Positions 51,801-58,328 of a stretch of DNA of 64,000 nt are shown piece by piece. Made by a program: the position numbers and the translations under genes. Source of the stretch: Corallococcus caeni. GTDB lineage: Bacteria; Myxococcota; Myxococcia; Myxococcales; Myxococcaceae. The stretch spans positions 372,001 to 436,000 of the forward strand of contig NZ_BTTW01000003.1 in the NCBI RefSeq assembly GCF_036245865.1. Reading direction: 5' to 3'. Under the pieces are notes generated by a model. The model had not been told where the DNA came from, searched no databases, and worked only from the letters and a program-made list of their open reading frames with translations. The stretch's first letter is position 1. Each line of letters opens with the position of its first letter.

Positions 51801-52465
51801 GGTCGAAGATGAAGGACCAGGAGCGCCGCATCGAGGTGCTGGCGGCGCTGACGCGGCTGCGGCTGCTCGCGTCGCACCCGCGGCTGTACGACGAGGCGTC
51901 CAAGCTGGAGTCCTCCAAGCTGGAGCGCTTCCTGGAGCTCATCCAGGAACTGCGCGAGGAGGGCCACCGTGCACTGGTGTTCAGCCAGTTCACGTCCCAC
52001 CTGGCGCTGGTGCGCGAGGTGCTGGACGCGCAGGGCATTGCCTACGAGTACCTGGATGGGCAGACACCCGCCGCGGCGCGTGCCGACCGCGTGCGAGCCT
52101 TCCAGGAGGGCGACGCGCCCCTGTTCTTGATTTCACTCAAGGCGGGTGGCTTCGGGCTCAACCTGACGGCCGCCACCAGCGTCATCCACCTGGACCCCTG
52201 GTGGAACCCGGCCGTGGAGGATCAGGCCTCCGATCGCGCGCACCGTATCGGCCAGCAGCGCCCGGTCACGGTCTACCGGCTGGTGTCGCGCGGGACGATC
52301 GAGGAGCAGATGCTCTCGCTCCATGAGCAGAAGCGGGCCCTGGTGGCCGGCGTGCTGGAGGGCAAGGACGCCGCCGCGCGCCTGTCCACCCAGGAGCTGC
52401 TGGGCCTGCTCGCGCGGCGGCTGCCGGACGTCGACGGACTGGATTCCGACGCTCCGAAGCACTGA
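48893..52465 (+). CDS. SNF2/Rad54-type ATP-dependent helicase with SWIM zinc finger
   Basis: A 1190-residue protein. A SWIM zinc finger, C-S-C-G-x3-C-x-H (about 204-216), lies in the N-terminal region. After a long middle region come the SNF2 motifs: I G-V-L-A-D-D-M-G-L-G-K-T (about 740-751), II D-E-A-Q (about 837-840), S-G-T-P-L-E-N, and the C-terminal helicase part with V-F-S-Q-F-T-S-H, S-L-K-A-G-G-F-G-L-N-L-T and D-P-W-W-N-P-A-x-E-x-Q-A-x-D-R-A-H-R-I-G-Q. Such proteins (HepA/RapA-like and SWIM-SNF2 types) remodel RNA polymerase or DNA-bound proteins. It is probably co-transcribed with the amidase. Confidence 0.95.
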   Translation: MAEQSPPSSPKPAQDPHAPPFQTEADLRAWLRAEGLEHLTRLSLALLTPRVEAAYLPQVRAVISRRRLVEVLAQDTLDRWTAEVLPTPRMRDLLPKLAWRYVEDERQGAIEARASVAQRLAPPPDKRTHTVHGMLLAWRARVPPGIAPRPERALSLEALVEEPDLPGFRLKETRISEAPVSPPGSGFILPDARLTFSPSGVTVDCSCGATFCVHQLAAVDTTLLWLRQRWTEGFGETLEELVRPAWARTLRALERAVEESPGGGGGVEISWRLDVIEGYGVEVAPYVHRRTKKGQRTTGAKVGRRKLLQEYGSQLSPADSRIAALLTDSAAPASRALLFELIDHPRLSLEGTQDIPVRIEREKVGLVAEDRGGTVLVNAGVDGTVLPAPLLERVRKAKPEDAVFLWDEGAHVLTVLDVSPEVRALATVLQRHGNAFPPESHGALLEQLSKFSVRLPVAMPRSVMGESIAPQQLPVLRLEGQPGGAVRLELRLRAMPDSAAFLPGEGPRDVYVRRETRSFHAVRDFGRELTAAAALQARLPLQTAEPQELPFCFLFHSAQGGLAVLAACAEMEPRPELEWVGTSMRLVPKRGAGDLKVVLERKREWFGVLGSLSVEGERVELARLLDAARRKERFVQVDARTWVEIEAALREQLEKLADHAYLSRHGLEVGPSAAEALAGLGTAGAIIDADASWKALVERIFAAKELKPRVPATLKTELRDYQLEGFRWLTRLASWNAGGVLADDMGLGKTVQALAVLLDRAKQGPALVLAPTSVAFNWRDEAKRFAPSLKVTIFSDAEDRGGTLERLGPRDVLVLSYGLLVRDIERLAALRFSTIVFDEAQQLKNAATQRFRAARALQGDFKFALSGTPLENHLGELWALFAVVFPGLLGSLEAFRNRFAAPIEKQVDPTAAPALARVLQPFLLRRTKSQVEAQLPPRTDVHVPVVLSPPEWTLYEDARLAALSDLETRRSKMKDQERRIEVLAALTRLRLLASHPRLYDEASKLESSKLERFLELIQELREEGHRALVFSQFTSHLALVREVLDAQGIAYEYLDGQTPAAARADRVRAFQEGDAPLFLISLKAGGFGLNLTAATSVIHLDPWWNPAVEDQASDRAHRIGQQRPVTVYRLVSRGTIEEQMLSLHEQKRALVAGVLEGKDAAARLSTQELLGLLARRLPDVDGLDSDAPKH

Positions 52466-52515
52466 ACGCTCTTTCCGTGGTTTTTGACCGCGCCTTTCGT
52501 GCGCCTGAACAGGCA

Positions 52516-52531
52516 CTGAACAGACTTTTAG
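52516..52531. promoter_or_regulatory. LexA-box-like site in convergent intergenic region
   Basis: CTGAACAGACTTTTAG fits 16 of the 17 positions of the Myxococcus LexA-box consensus as I recall it (complement of CTRHAMRYBYGTTCAGS), failing only at the final S. The 8-mer CTGAACAG also occurs at 52505-52512 and 52553-52560. No gene starts nearby, so the meaning is unclear. The consensus is from memory and should be checked. Confidence 0.35.
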
Positions 52532-52603
52532 CCAGTTCATTCATGACCCGGACTGAACAGTCGAGCAGTCCTGAGTTCCTGATCCGCCGTGCCTACATGA
52601 AAC

Positions 52604-52658
52604 CCTGATCAGGTGAGCAGGGGGCGCCGTTTGTCGCCGAACATCCCGCGTCGGCGCC
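52604..52658. repeat. GC-rich palindrome and inverted repeat
   Basis: CCTGATCAGG (52604-52613) is a perfect 10-bp palindrome. GGCGCCG (52623-52629) and CGGCGCC (52652-52658) form a 7-bp inverted repeat with 22 bp between. They lie in the same 348-bp gene-free stretch (52466-52813) as the AT-rich repeats. Confidence 0.5.
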
Positions 52659-52725
52659 TGCGATCACCCACCGATCAGAATCGCCATGCCCACATGCTCA
52701 TGATTTCAGTGGGTCGGCGACCACC

Positions 52726-52764
52726 CAAATGAAACATGTATCAATTAAATACATGTTTCATTTG
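52726..52764. repeat. Perfect 16-bp inverted repeat in an AT-rich island
   Basis: CAAATGAAACATGTAT (52726-52741) and ATACATGTTTCATTTG (52749-52764) are exact inverse copies with a 7-nt spacer. The surrounding ~90 bp (52727-52815) are AT-rich in a genome of about 70 % GC. It sits 50 bp beyond the thiD stop on the minus strand and about 260 bp beyond the SNF2 stop. It could be a bidirectional terminator, a recombinase core site or a protein-binding site. Confidence 0.75.
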
Positions 52765-52781
52765 CGATATTGCATGTAATC

Positions 52782-52801
52782 AAATGCAATCAATTGCATT
52801 T
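52782..52801. repeat. Second inverted repeat in the AT-rich island
   Basis: AAATGCAA (52782-52789), TCAA, TTGCATTT (52794-52801) is a perfect 8-bp stem with a 4-nt loop, 12 bp beyond the thiD stop on the minus strand. It could be the thiD terminator. The motif TTGCAT/ATGCAA occurs several times around it. Confidence 0.55.
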
Positions 52802-52813
52802 TGTGCATGTGTT

Positions 52814-53623
52814 TTAGTCATGAATCAGTGGAAAGAAGTGCCCGATCGGGCCGTTTCCGTGGCCCACGGCGAGCGGGTAGCGCAGGGCGGAGGTGACGTA
52901 CTCCTTCGCCAGCCGAACGGCCTCCAGCGGTGGGGTGCCCAGCGCCAGCCGCGCGGCGATCGCGGCGGAGAGCGTGCAGCCGGTGCCGTGCGTGTTCGGC
53001 GTGTCCACGGGCGCGACGGACAGCGTCTCCATCCGCGTCCCGTCGAACCACACGTCCGTGCCGCGCAGCGCGCCCGGCATGCCGCCGCCCTTCACGAGCA
53101 CCACGCGCGAGCCCAGGGCATGGATGCGCCGGGCCGCCTCGCGCATGTCCTCCAGCGTCTGGATGTCCATGCCCGCGAGCAGCTTCGCCTCGTGGCGGTT
53201 GGGCGTGAGGATCGCGGCCAGGGGCAGCATGCGCGCGCGCAGCGCACCCACCGCCTCATCGTCGATGAGCTGCGAGCCCGCGCGGGACACCATGACCGGG
53301 TCCACCACGATGGGGCCCAGCGACACGCGGGCGAGCTGATCCGCCACGGCCTCGATGAGCTCTCGCTGGGCGAGCATCCCCACCTTCACCGCGTCCACGC
53401 GCATGTCCGACGCCACGGCGTCCACCTGCGCGGTGACGGACTCAGGGGGCAGCAGGTCCACGCGCGTCACCCCGCGCGTGTTCTGCGCGGTGATGGCCGT
53501 CACGGCGCTGGTGCCGTGGACGCGGTGGAAGGAGAAGGTGCGGAGGTCGGCCTGGATGCCGGCGCCACCGCCGCTGTCCGAGCCGGCGATGGTGAGGGCG
53601 GTTGCGACAGGGAAGGGCTTCAT
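52814..53623 (-). CDS. thiD: Hydroxymethylpyrimidine (phosphate) kinase ThiD
   Basis: A 269-residue PfkB/ribokinase-fold enzyme. [18 protein letters not shown] (about 9-26) binds HMP. V-V-D-P-V-M-V and L-T-P-N-R-H-E-A follow in order. [12 protein letters not shown] (about 210-221) carries the catalytic Asp/Cys anion-hole region. It phosphorylates HMP to HMP-P and then HMP-PP in thiamine synthesis. It is a single gene, with no other thi genes nearby. Upstream is the lipase-like gene. Confidence 0.94.
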   Translation of the reverse strand: MKPFPVATALTIAGSDSGGGAGIQADLRTFSFHRVHGTSAVTAITAQNTRGVTRVDLLPPESVTAQVDAVASDMRVDAVKVGMLAQRELIEAVADQLARVSLGPIVVDPVMVSRAGSQLIDDEAVGALRARMLPLAAILTPNRHEAKLLAGMDIQTLEDMREAARRIHALGSRVVLVKGGGMPGALRGTDVWFDGTRMETLSVAPVDTPNTHGTGCTLSAAIAARLALGTPPLEAVRLAKEYVTSALRYPLAVGHGNGPIGHFFPLIHD

Positions 53624-53667
53624 GGGCGCGGCATCCTAGCCGCGGCCCGTCGCCACGGGCCCTGGAA

Positions 53668-54684
53668 CTAGAACTGGTTCTGCCGGGCCTGGTCGAAGTC
53701 CACGCGGTGCTTCAGGTAGAGCGTGTCCAGCATGTGGTTGCTGATGGGGTTCAGGTTGCCGTCGGTGAAGCGGTGCACCACCGCGCCCTTGCCCGCGTCC
53801 TTGAGGAAGGCCAGCGGATCCACGTCGCCGCCCAGGCCCGTGAGCGTGGGCACCGGGTCCGCGTTGTTGACGTAGTGCACGTACTGGGGGCCGTTCGGGT
53901 ACTTCGTGGACGCGGCGCCGAAGGTCTCCACCTCCAGGTGGCTCATCTTCGCCTCCACCTGCGCGGGGGACAGCCCGTCCTCCACACGCAGCCGCTTCGC
54001 CACGTCGTTCAGCGCGCGCGCCGTGATGAGCCCGCCCTGGCTGTAGCCCACGAGGTGCACGTCGCGGCCGGCCTTCAGCTCCGAGTAGAGCGTGTCCGCC
54101 AGCGTGTCCACGGCGGGGTTCTTGCCCTTGGCCAGCTTGTCCGTCACGCACTGGGCCAGGTCCTTCACCAGGCCCTCGGTCGCGTTGTGGATGCCCACCA
54201 CCTTCGCGCCGGAGCTGTCCGCCAGCGCCTGCATCTCATGCAGCTGGCCGTCCGTCGGCGTCATGATGCCGTTGACGTAGAGGATCGTCTTGTCCGGGTT
54301 CGGGTTGTTCTTCGGCGTGACGCCCGGAACGTCGCCCAGCTTCGTCGTCGCCGGGAGCACCTTGCCGCCCGCGCCCACGAACATGCCGTCCTGCGCGCGG
54401 TCCGGCTTCGCGCCGCCGAAGAGGCTGGTGATCTCCCTCACCGTCGTGGCGTTGAAGACGTTCGCGCCCATCTCCACGAAGCGGGGGATGTCCTTGATGC
54501 CGCCCACCGCCGCGTCGATGAGACCGCCCAGCAGCGTGTTCTTCTGCGCCGGCGCGGCCTGCTCGAAGGAGGACTTCTGGAACGCGGGCTGGTGCGGCGC
54601 GGGCTTCTTCGCGAGCGGCTCCGCGGCCGTCTTCGCGGTGGAGGAGGGCACGGCGAGGGAACGGGTGCGGTCGATCGTGCTCAT
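53668..54684 (-). CDS. Lipase-like serine hydrolase with low-complexity N-terminus
   Basis: The protein is 338 residues from the ATG at 54684, which has GGAGG upstream. The N-terminal ~50 residues are Ser/Thr/Lys/Pro-rich (M-S-T-I-D-R-T-R-S, then F-Q-K-S-S-F-E), with no signal peptide; this leader style recurs in myxobacterial proteins. The catalytic domain has the elbow G-Y-S-Q-G-G (about 205) and late N-N-A-D-P-V-P and H-R-F-T-D, which may give the Asp and His of the triad. It resembles alpha/beta hydrolases of the lipase or PGAP1 type. Export through a non-Sec route is possible but unproven. It could hydrolyse lipids or a thioester. Confidence 0.75.
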   Translation of the reverse strand: MSTIDRTRSLAVPSSTAKTAAEPLAKKPAPHQPAFQKSSFEQAAPAQKNTLLGGLIDAAVGGIKDIPRFVEMGANVFNATTVREITSLFGGAKPDRAQDGMFVGAGGKVLPATTKLGDVPGVTPKNNPNPDKTILYVNGIMTPTDGQLHEMQALADSSGAKVVGIHNATEGLVKDLAQCVTDKLAKGKNPAVDTLADTLYSELKAGRDVHLVGYSQGGLITARALNDVAKRLRVEDGLSPAQVEAKMSHLEVETFGAASTKYPNGPQYVHYVNNADPVPTLTGLGGDVDPLAFLKDAGKGAVVHRFTDGNLNPISNHMLDTLYLKHRVDFDQARQNQF

Positions 54685-54770
54685 GAGAACCTCCAACCAC
54701 CGGGGGAAGTGGGTCTGGGTAGGTTATCTGAAGCTGGCGGTGGAAGTTGCGTCCCCCCGCGTCATGGCTC

Positions 54771-55421
54771 TCAGCGCTTCACAACGTGGATGTTGAAGTC
54801 GCCGGTGCGCAGGGTGCCCCACAGGCGCAGCCACAGCGGGAGGAAGGCCTCGGTGCCACGCGCGGTGGTGATGTCCCCCAGGTCGATGACGTGCTTCCAG
54901 CCGAAGCCCTCCGTCAGGAGCTGCTTCACGCGGGCCTTCGCGTCCACGTCGTTGCCGGACACGAAGACGTCGTGGTCTCCGGGCACGCGCGAGGGCTCCA
55001 CCATCACCTCGCAGTTCATCGTGTTGAGCGTCTTCACCACCTTCAGCGACGGGAAGGCGCGCTGGAGCTGCTCGCCCAGCGAGTCATCCGGGGGCGTGGA
55101 GAGCACCGGCGGCATCCCCTTGGTGAAGTCGAGCGGGTTGGACACGTCCACCAGCACCTTGCCGCGCAGGGCGTCCTCGCCCGCGGACTTCAGGACCTCC
55201 AGCGACGCATTGCCCAGCGTGCAGTTGAAGAGCAGCTCCGCGAACAGGGCGGCGTCCCGGAACGTGCCCTGCGACGCCTTTCCCCCGGCCTTCTTCACCC
55301 AGGCGGCCGCCTTCGCGTTGTCCGGCGTGCGCGAGCCCATGCGCACCTCATGGCCCAGCGCCACCAGCTTGCTGCCCAGCGTCTCACCCACCATGCCCGT
55401 GCCCAGGATCGCGATCTTCAT
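54771..55421 (-). CDS. NADPH-dependent F420-reductase-like protein
   Basis: The protein is 216 residues from the ATG at 55421. The Rossmann start I-A-I-L-G-T-G-M-V-G-E-T-L-G (about 3-16) and H-E-V-R-M-G-S-R-T-P (Ser-Arg, the NADP 2'-phosphate clamp) are clear. D-V-S-N-P-L-D-F and V-K-T-L-N-T-M-N follow. This matches the F420:NADP oxidoreductase-like family, also used as NADP reductases independent of F420. It is divergent from a LysR regulator, with a palindromic operator between them. Confidence 0.9.
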   Translation of the reverse strand: MKIAILGTGMVGETLGSKLVALGHEVRMGSRTPDNAKAAAWVKKAGGKASQGTFRDAALFAELLFNCTLGNASLEVLKSAGEDALRGKVLVDVSNPLDFTKGMPPVLSTPPDDSLGEQLQRAFPSLKVVKTLNTMNCEVMVEPSRVPGDHDVFVSGNDVDAKARVKQLLTEGFGWKHVIDLGDITTARGTEAFLPLWLRLWGTLRTGDFNIHVVKR

Positions 55422-55455
55422 GAGGACTCCCTTTCGTGTGGGGTGAACCCTAATC

Positions 55456-55513
55456 GTCAACCGGAGCGCCAGGCAGCACGTCCAGGTTGAACCATCGTCA
55501 ACCCTGGGTTGAC
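55456..55513. promoter_or_regulatory. LysR operator region (GTCAACC/GGTTGAC half-sites)
   Basis: Four half-sites lie between the divergent genes: GTCAACC at 55456-55462, GGTTGA at 55485-55490, GTCAACC at 55497-55503 and GGTTGAC at 55507-55513. The last two form a perfect palindrome (7-bp arms, 3-nt spacer) ending 11 bp before the LysR start. The pair at 55485/55497 forms GGTTGA-N6-TCAACC. This fits a LysR-type recognition plus activation site arrangement. Confidence 0.65.
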
Positions 55514-55524
55514 AATCCCGCCCC

Positions 55525-56427
55525 ATGGACCTGTTCACGGGCGTGTTGCCGTTCCTCCACGTGGCGGAGGAGCGGAGCTTCCGGAAGGCGGCGGAGCGGC
55601 TGGGCGTCACCGTGGCGGCGGTGAGCAAGGCGGTGCGCAAGCTGGAGGAGGAGCTGGGCGCGAGGCTGCTGGAGCGCACCAGCCGGCAGGTGGCCCTCAC
55701 GTCCGAGGGCACCGCCTTCCTGGAGCGGGCGCGCGAGGCCGTGGCGCAGATCCGCGCCGCGCGCGAGACGGTGGCCCAGGCGCACCGCGCCCCCAGTGGA
55801 CCGCTCACGGTGTCCCTGCCGTTCATCCTGGGCCCCGTGCTGCTGCCCCGGCTGGCGCGGCTCCAGGCCCGGCACCCGCAACTCACGCTGCACGTGCGCA
55901 TGAGCGACCGGCTGAGCAAGCTGGTGGAGGAGCAGGTGGACGTGGCCATCCGGCTGGGCGGGCTGGAGGACTCCAGCCTCGTGGCGCGGCGGCTGTTCTC
56001 CACGCGCTGGATGACGCTCGCGTCGCCGGCGTACCTGGCCCGGCACGGGACGCCGGACCATCCGTCGCGTTTGGAACGCCACGCGTGCCTGAAGTTCGTG
56101 GACCCGCGCGGCCTCACCCGCGAGTGGCACTTCCGGGAATCACCCGGCGGCGAGCCCGCGGTGGTGCGCACGCGCGCGGCCATCGACGTGGATCACGGCC
56201 CCGCGCTGCTGGACCTGGCCGCCGCGGGGGCCGGGCTCTGCCAGGTGCTGGACTTCATGAGCGACGCCCGGCTGCGCGAGGGCGCCCTGGTGGAGGTGCT
56301 GGCGGAGTACGCGGCGGAGGGGCCGCCGGTCCACGCGCTGTGCCTGCCGAGGCGCCAGTCCGTGCCCCGCGTCCGCGCGCTCCTCCAGCACCTGGTGGAG
56401 GAGCCGCGCGCCGTCACGGCGTGGTGA
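55525..56427 (+). CDS. LysR-family transcriptional regulator
   Basis: A 300-residue protein with the winged helix-turn-helix at the N-terminus (F-R-K-A-A-E-R-L-G-V-T-V-A-A-V-S-K-A-V-R-K-L-E-E, about 17-40) and a periplasmic-binding-protein-like effector domain after it. Adjacent and divergent to the NADP oxidoreductase gene, it very likely controls that gene through the palindromes at 55456-55513. Its 3' end overlaps that of the convergent TVP38 gene by 14 bp. Confidence 0.93.
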   Translation: MDLFTGVLPFLHVAEERSFRKAAERLGVTVAAVSKAVRKLEEELGARLLERTSRQVALTSEGTAFLERAREAVAQIRAARETVAQAHRAPSGPLTVSLPFILGPVLLPRLARLQARHPQLTLHVRMSDRLSKLVEEQVDVAIRLGGLEDSSLVARRLFSTRWMTLASPAYLARHGTPDHPSRLERHACLKFVDPRGLTREWHFRESPGGEPAVVRTRAAIDVDHGPALLDLAAAGAGLCQVLDFMSDARLREGALVEVLAEYAAEGPPVHALCLPRRQSVPRVRALLQHLVEEPRAVTAW

Positions 56428-57169
56428 GCGGCACCTTCGCGTCGGGGAGGGCGCGCGCGCCTTCCGCTTCGGGCACGGAGACCTCCACTGGCGCCTCGTT
56501 GACCTCTTTGTAGAACCGCCGGCCGAAGATGACGCCCAGCACCAGCGACACCACCATGCCCACCGCGGAGACAGCCGTCATCACGGTGCGGCCCTGCGCG
56601 AGCCCGCTGCCGAACTGCGCGGTCAGGAAGGTGCCCGGGATGGTGCCCAGCACGACGCCCAGGACGGACGGCCAGAAGCGCGCGCCGCTGGCCGCGCCGG
56701 CGATCAGCATGATGTCCGTGGGGCACAGCGGGTTGAGGCACGCCAGGAACGTGAACTGGAAGTCGTGCCGCCGCGCCGCCTTCGCTATCGCCGGGTACTT
56801 GCTGCCACACAGCCGCTGCATGGGCCGCGTGCCCAGCTTGCGAGCAACGAAGTAGAGCAGGGTGGCGGACAGGAAGCTGCCCGTTAGTGAATAGAGGGTC
56901 GCGGCGAGGGTCCCGAACATCATCCCGCCGACCGCGGTGAGGACCTGCCCCGGCAGGAGCGTCAGCGGCCTCACGGCCAGGAAGGCCACGTAGGCCAGGG
57001 GGGCGTAGTCGCCCAGGGGGAGCAACAGCTCCCGGATGGTGCGCTGGTCGATGAAGTCCGGCCCCAACAGCCGGAGCATCACCAGCCCACCGATGGACAC
57101 GACCATGGGCGCCAGGATGCGCAACCAGGTCTTCAGACCGCTGCTGCTCGCCAAGGAAACCTCCCCCAT
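56414..57169 (-). CDS. TVP38/TMEM64-family membrane protein
   Basis: The protein is 251 residues from the ATG at 57169; upstream frame is open, but the family length fits this start. About six membrane helices. The SNARE-associated/DedA-type features G-Q-V-L-T-A-V-G-G-M-M-F-G and G-x-x-x-L-P (here G-T-I-P-G-T-F-L-T) are visible. These proteins are lipid scramblase or transport related. The C-terminal tail is short, charged and cytoplasmic. It converges on the LysR gene with a 14-bp overlap of the coding ends. Confidence 0.85.
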   Translation of the reverse strand: MGEVSLASSSGLKTWLRILAPMVVSIGGLVMLRLLGPDFIDQRTIRELLLPLGDYAPLAYVAFLAVRPLTLLPGQVLTAVGGMMFGTLAATLYSLTGSFLSATLLYFVARKLGTRPMQRLCGSKYPAIAKAARRHDFQFTFLACLNPLCPTDIMLIAGAASGARFWPSVLGVVLGTIPGTFLTAQFGSGLAQGRTVMTAVSAVGMVVSLVLGVIFGRRFYKEVNEAPVEVSVPEAEGARALPDAKVPLTTP

Positions 57170-57243
57170 CGCCCACCAGACCCATGTGTCAGGCGCTGCG
57201 CACAAGGTGGGAACCGAGCAGGGAATCGGCAACGTGACGTGAA

Positions 57244-57256
57244 TTGTTGTGAACAA
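57244..57256. promoter_or_regulatory. Short inverted repeat in the TVP38/KGG intergenic region
   Basis: TTGTT-GTG-AACAA is a perfect 5-bp inverted repeat in the 302-bp gene-free stretch 57170-57471. The stretch separates the divergent TVP38 and KGG genes and must hold their promoters. I could not pick out convincing -35/-10 elements. Confidence 0.35.
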
Positions 57257-57471
57257 CGAGAGCGTCCTGCCGGGCAATCACCCGTCCCGTCCGGATGCCT
57301 AGCGACCCTGACAAGCGCGCGAAATCCTTGGGGATTATGCATGCAATGTCAGGAGAGAACGGCTGGCGGTGTACGGAGCTTGCTTGCATCGGGGCGCTTC
57401 CGTCCCAAGGTTTCAGGCAAGGGACACCAAGGCGCGGACGGGGTTGGGCAGTCACGAGAGGAGACACGGAC

Positions 57472-57918
57472 ATGTCGGACAAGGACAACAAGGGCAGCAT
57501 GACGGTGGCTGAAGCGGGGCGTAAGGGCGGCGAGACTGTCCGCAACGAGCGCGGCCGCGAGTTCTACGAGACCATCGGCCGCAAGGGCGGCGCCACGGTG
57601 AAGGCCGAGCGCGGTCGCTCCTTCTACGAGGAGATCGGCCGCAAGGGCGGCGAGACCGTGAAGGCCGAGCGCGGCGCCAAGTTCTACGAGGAGATCGGCA
57701 AGAAGGGTGGCGATCGCGTCAAGGCCACCCGCGGTCCGAACTTCTACGAGGAGATTGGCCGCAAGGGCGGGCAGAAGGTCAAGAAGCTGATTGAGGAGGG
57801 CAAGCGCGCTGCTCGCGCCGCCATGGATGCCCAGGCCGGGGCCGCGCCCGCGGCCGAGGGCACCTCCGCTCCGGCCGCCACGCCGGAAGAGCCCGCTCAG
57901 CCGGGTGGCAACGAGTAA
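57472..57918 (+). CDS. KGG-repeat general stress protein (GsiB-like)
   Basis: The protein is 148 residues from the ATG at 57472, with GAGAGGAG 8-15 bases upstream. Residues about 14-105 form five units of about 20 residues with the consensus G-R-K-G-G-x-T-V-K-A-E-R-G-x-x-F-Y-E-E-I. This is the KGG repeat found in GsiB-type hydrophilic stress proteins related to LEA proteins. Such proteins are disordered and accumulate during desiccation, heat or salt stress; here spore or fruiting-body stress is plausible. A hydrophilic Ala/Pro-rich tail ends the protein. The DNA shows the 60-bp period (see the repeat entry). Confidence 0.88.
   Translation: MSDKDNKGSMTVAEAGRKGGETVRNERGREFYETIGRKGGATVKAERGRSFYEEIGRKGGETVKAERGAKFYEEIGKKGGDRVKATRGPNFYEEIGRKGGQKVKKLIEEGKRAARAAMDAQAGAAPAAEGTSAPAATPEEPAQPGGNE
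57541..57780 (+). repeat. Four tandem 60-bp repeats inside the KGG gene
   Basis: TTCTACGAG recurs at exactly 60-bp spacing (57562, 57622, 57682, 57742), each followed by a variant of GAGATCGGC and A-A-G-G-G-C-G-G. The repeats are in frame and encode the 20-residue units. Copy number may vary between strains. Confidence 0.85.
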
Positions 57919-57957
57919 CGGGGGACAGGATGCGCGGTCTTCCGGTATGACGGCCGC

Positions 57958-58293
57958 GTGTACCTGGTCATCACGTTCCTCGAGCAGGTGGAGACGACCG
58001 AGCGGGCGATCCGCCGGCTCCGGGAGTTCGGCATCCCGGAACCGCTGGTCATCCGGGCGCGCAGCGCCGCCGCGGCCTTGTCCGCGGAGGTGCCGGTGTT
58101 CGCCGGCCTGCGCAGCCTCGCGTTGGGCGCGGACGAGGACCGCGTCGTGCTCGTGAGCGTGCTGCCGGCCCTCCCGCAGGAGGAGATGGACCGCATGCTC
58201 CAGCGCGTGCAGCTGGAGATGGACGCGGACGACCCGCCCATGGGCCGCCTGGTGGCCCTGCCTGTCATGGCGGCGCCCACGCACCGGCGTTGA
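57958..58293 (+). CDS. PII-like signalling protein (candidate) upstream of two antiporters
   Basis: The protein is 111 residues from a GTG at 57958. The N-terminal strand-helix (Y-L-V-I-T-F-L-E-Q, then A-I-R-R-L-R-E-F-G-I) and the following alternation of strands and helices (V-V-L-V-S-V-L-P, then M-D-R-M-L-Q-R-V-Q-L-E-M) fit the beta-alpha-beta-beta-alpha-beta PII fold. The T-loop residues of true PII are not evident. PII-like proteins commonly regulate neighbouring transporters by binding nucleotides. The antiporter gene starts 36 bp after the stop. No family certainty. Confidence 0.5.
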   Translation: MYLVITFLEQVETTERAIRRLREFGIPEPLVIRARSAAAALSAEVPVFAGLRSLALGADEDRVVLVSVLPALPQEEMDRMLQRVQLEMDADDPPMGRLVALPVMAAPTHRR

Positions 58294-58328
58294 TGACGCG
58301 CGGGGGCGCGCGGGTGTAAGCACGCTGC

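Noticed and set aside
52726..52764. The 16-bp inverted repeat as a loxP/FRT-like recombinase site or dif
   Set aside because: Arm and spacer sizes are near those of tyrosine-recombinase sites, but it does not match a dif sequence I know and no recombinase gene adjoins it. The Xer gene is 10 kb away. Kept only as an unexplained repeat.
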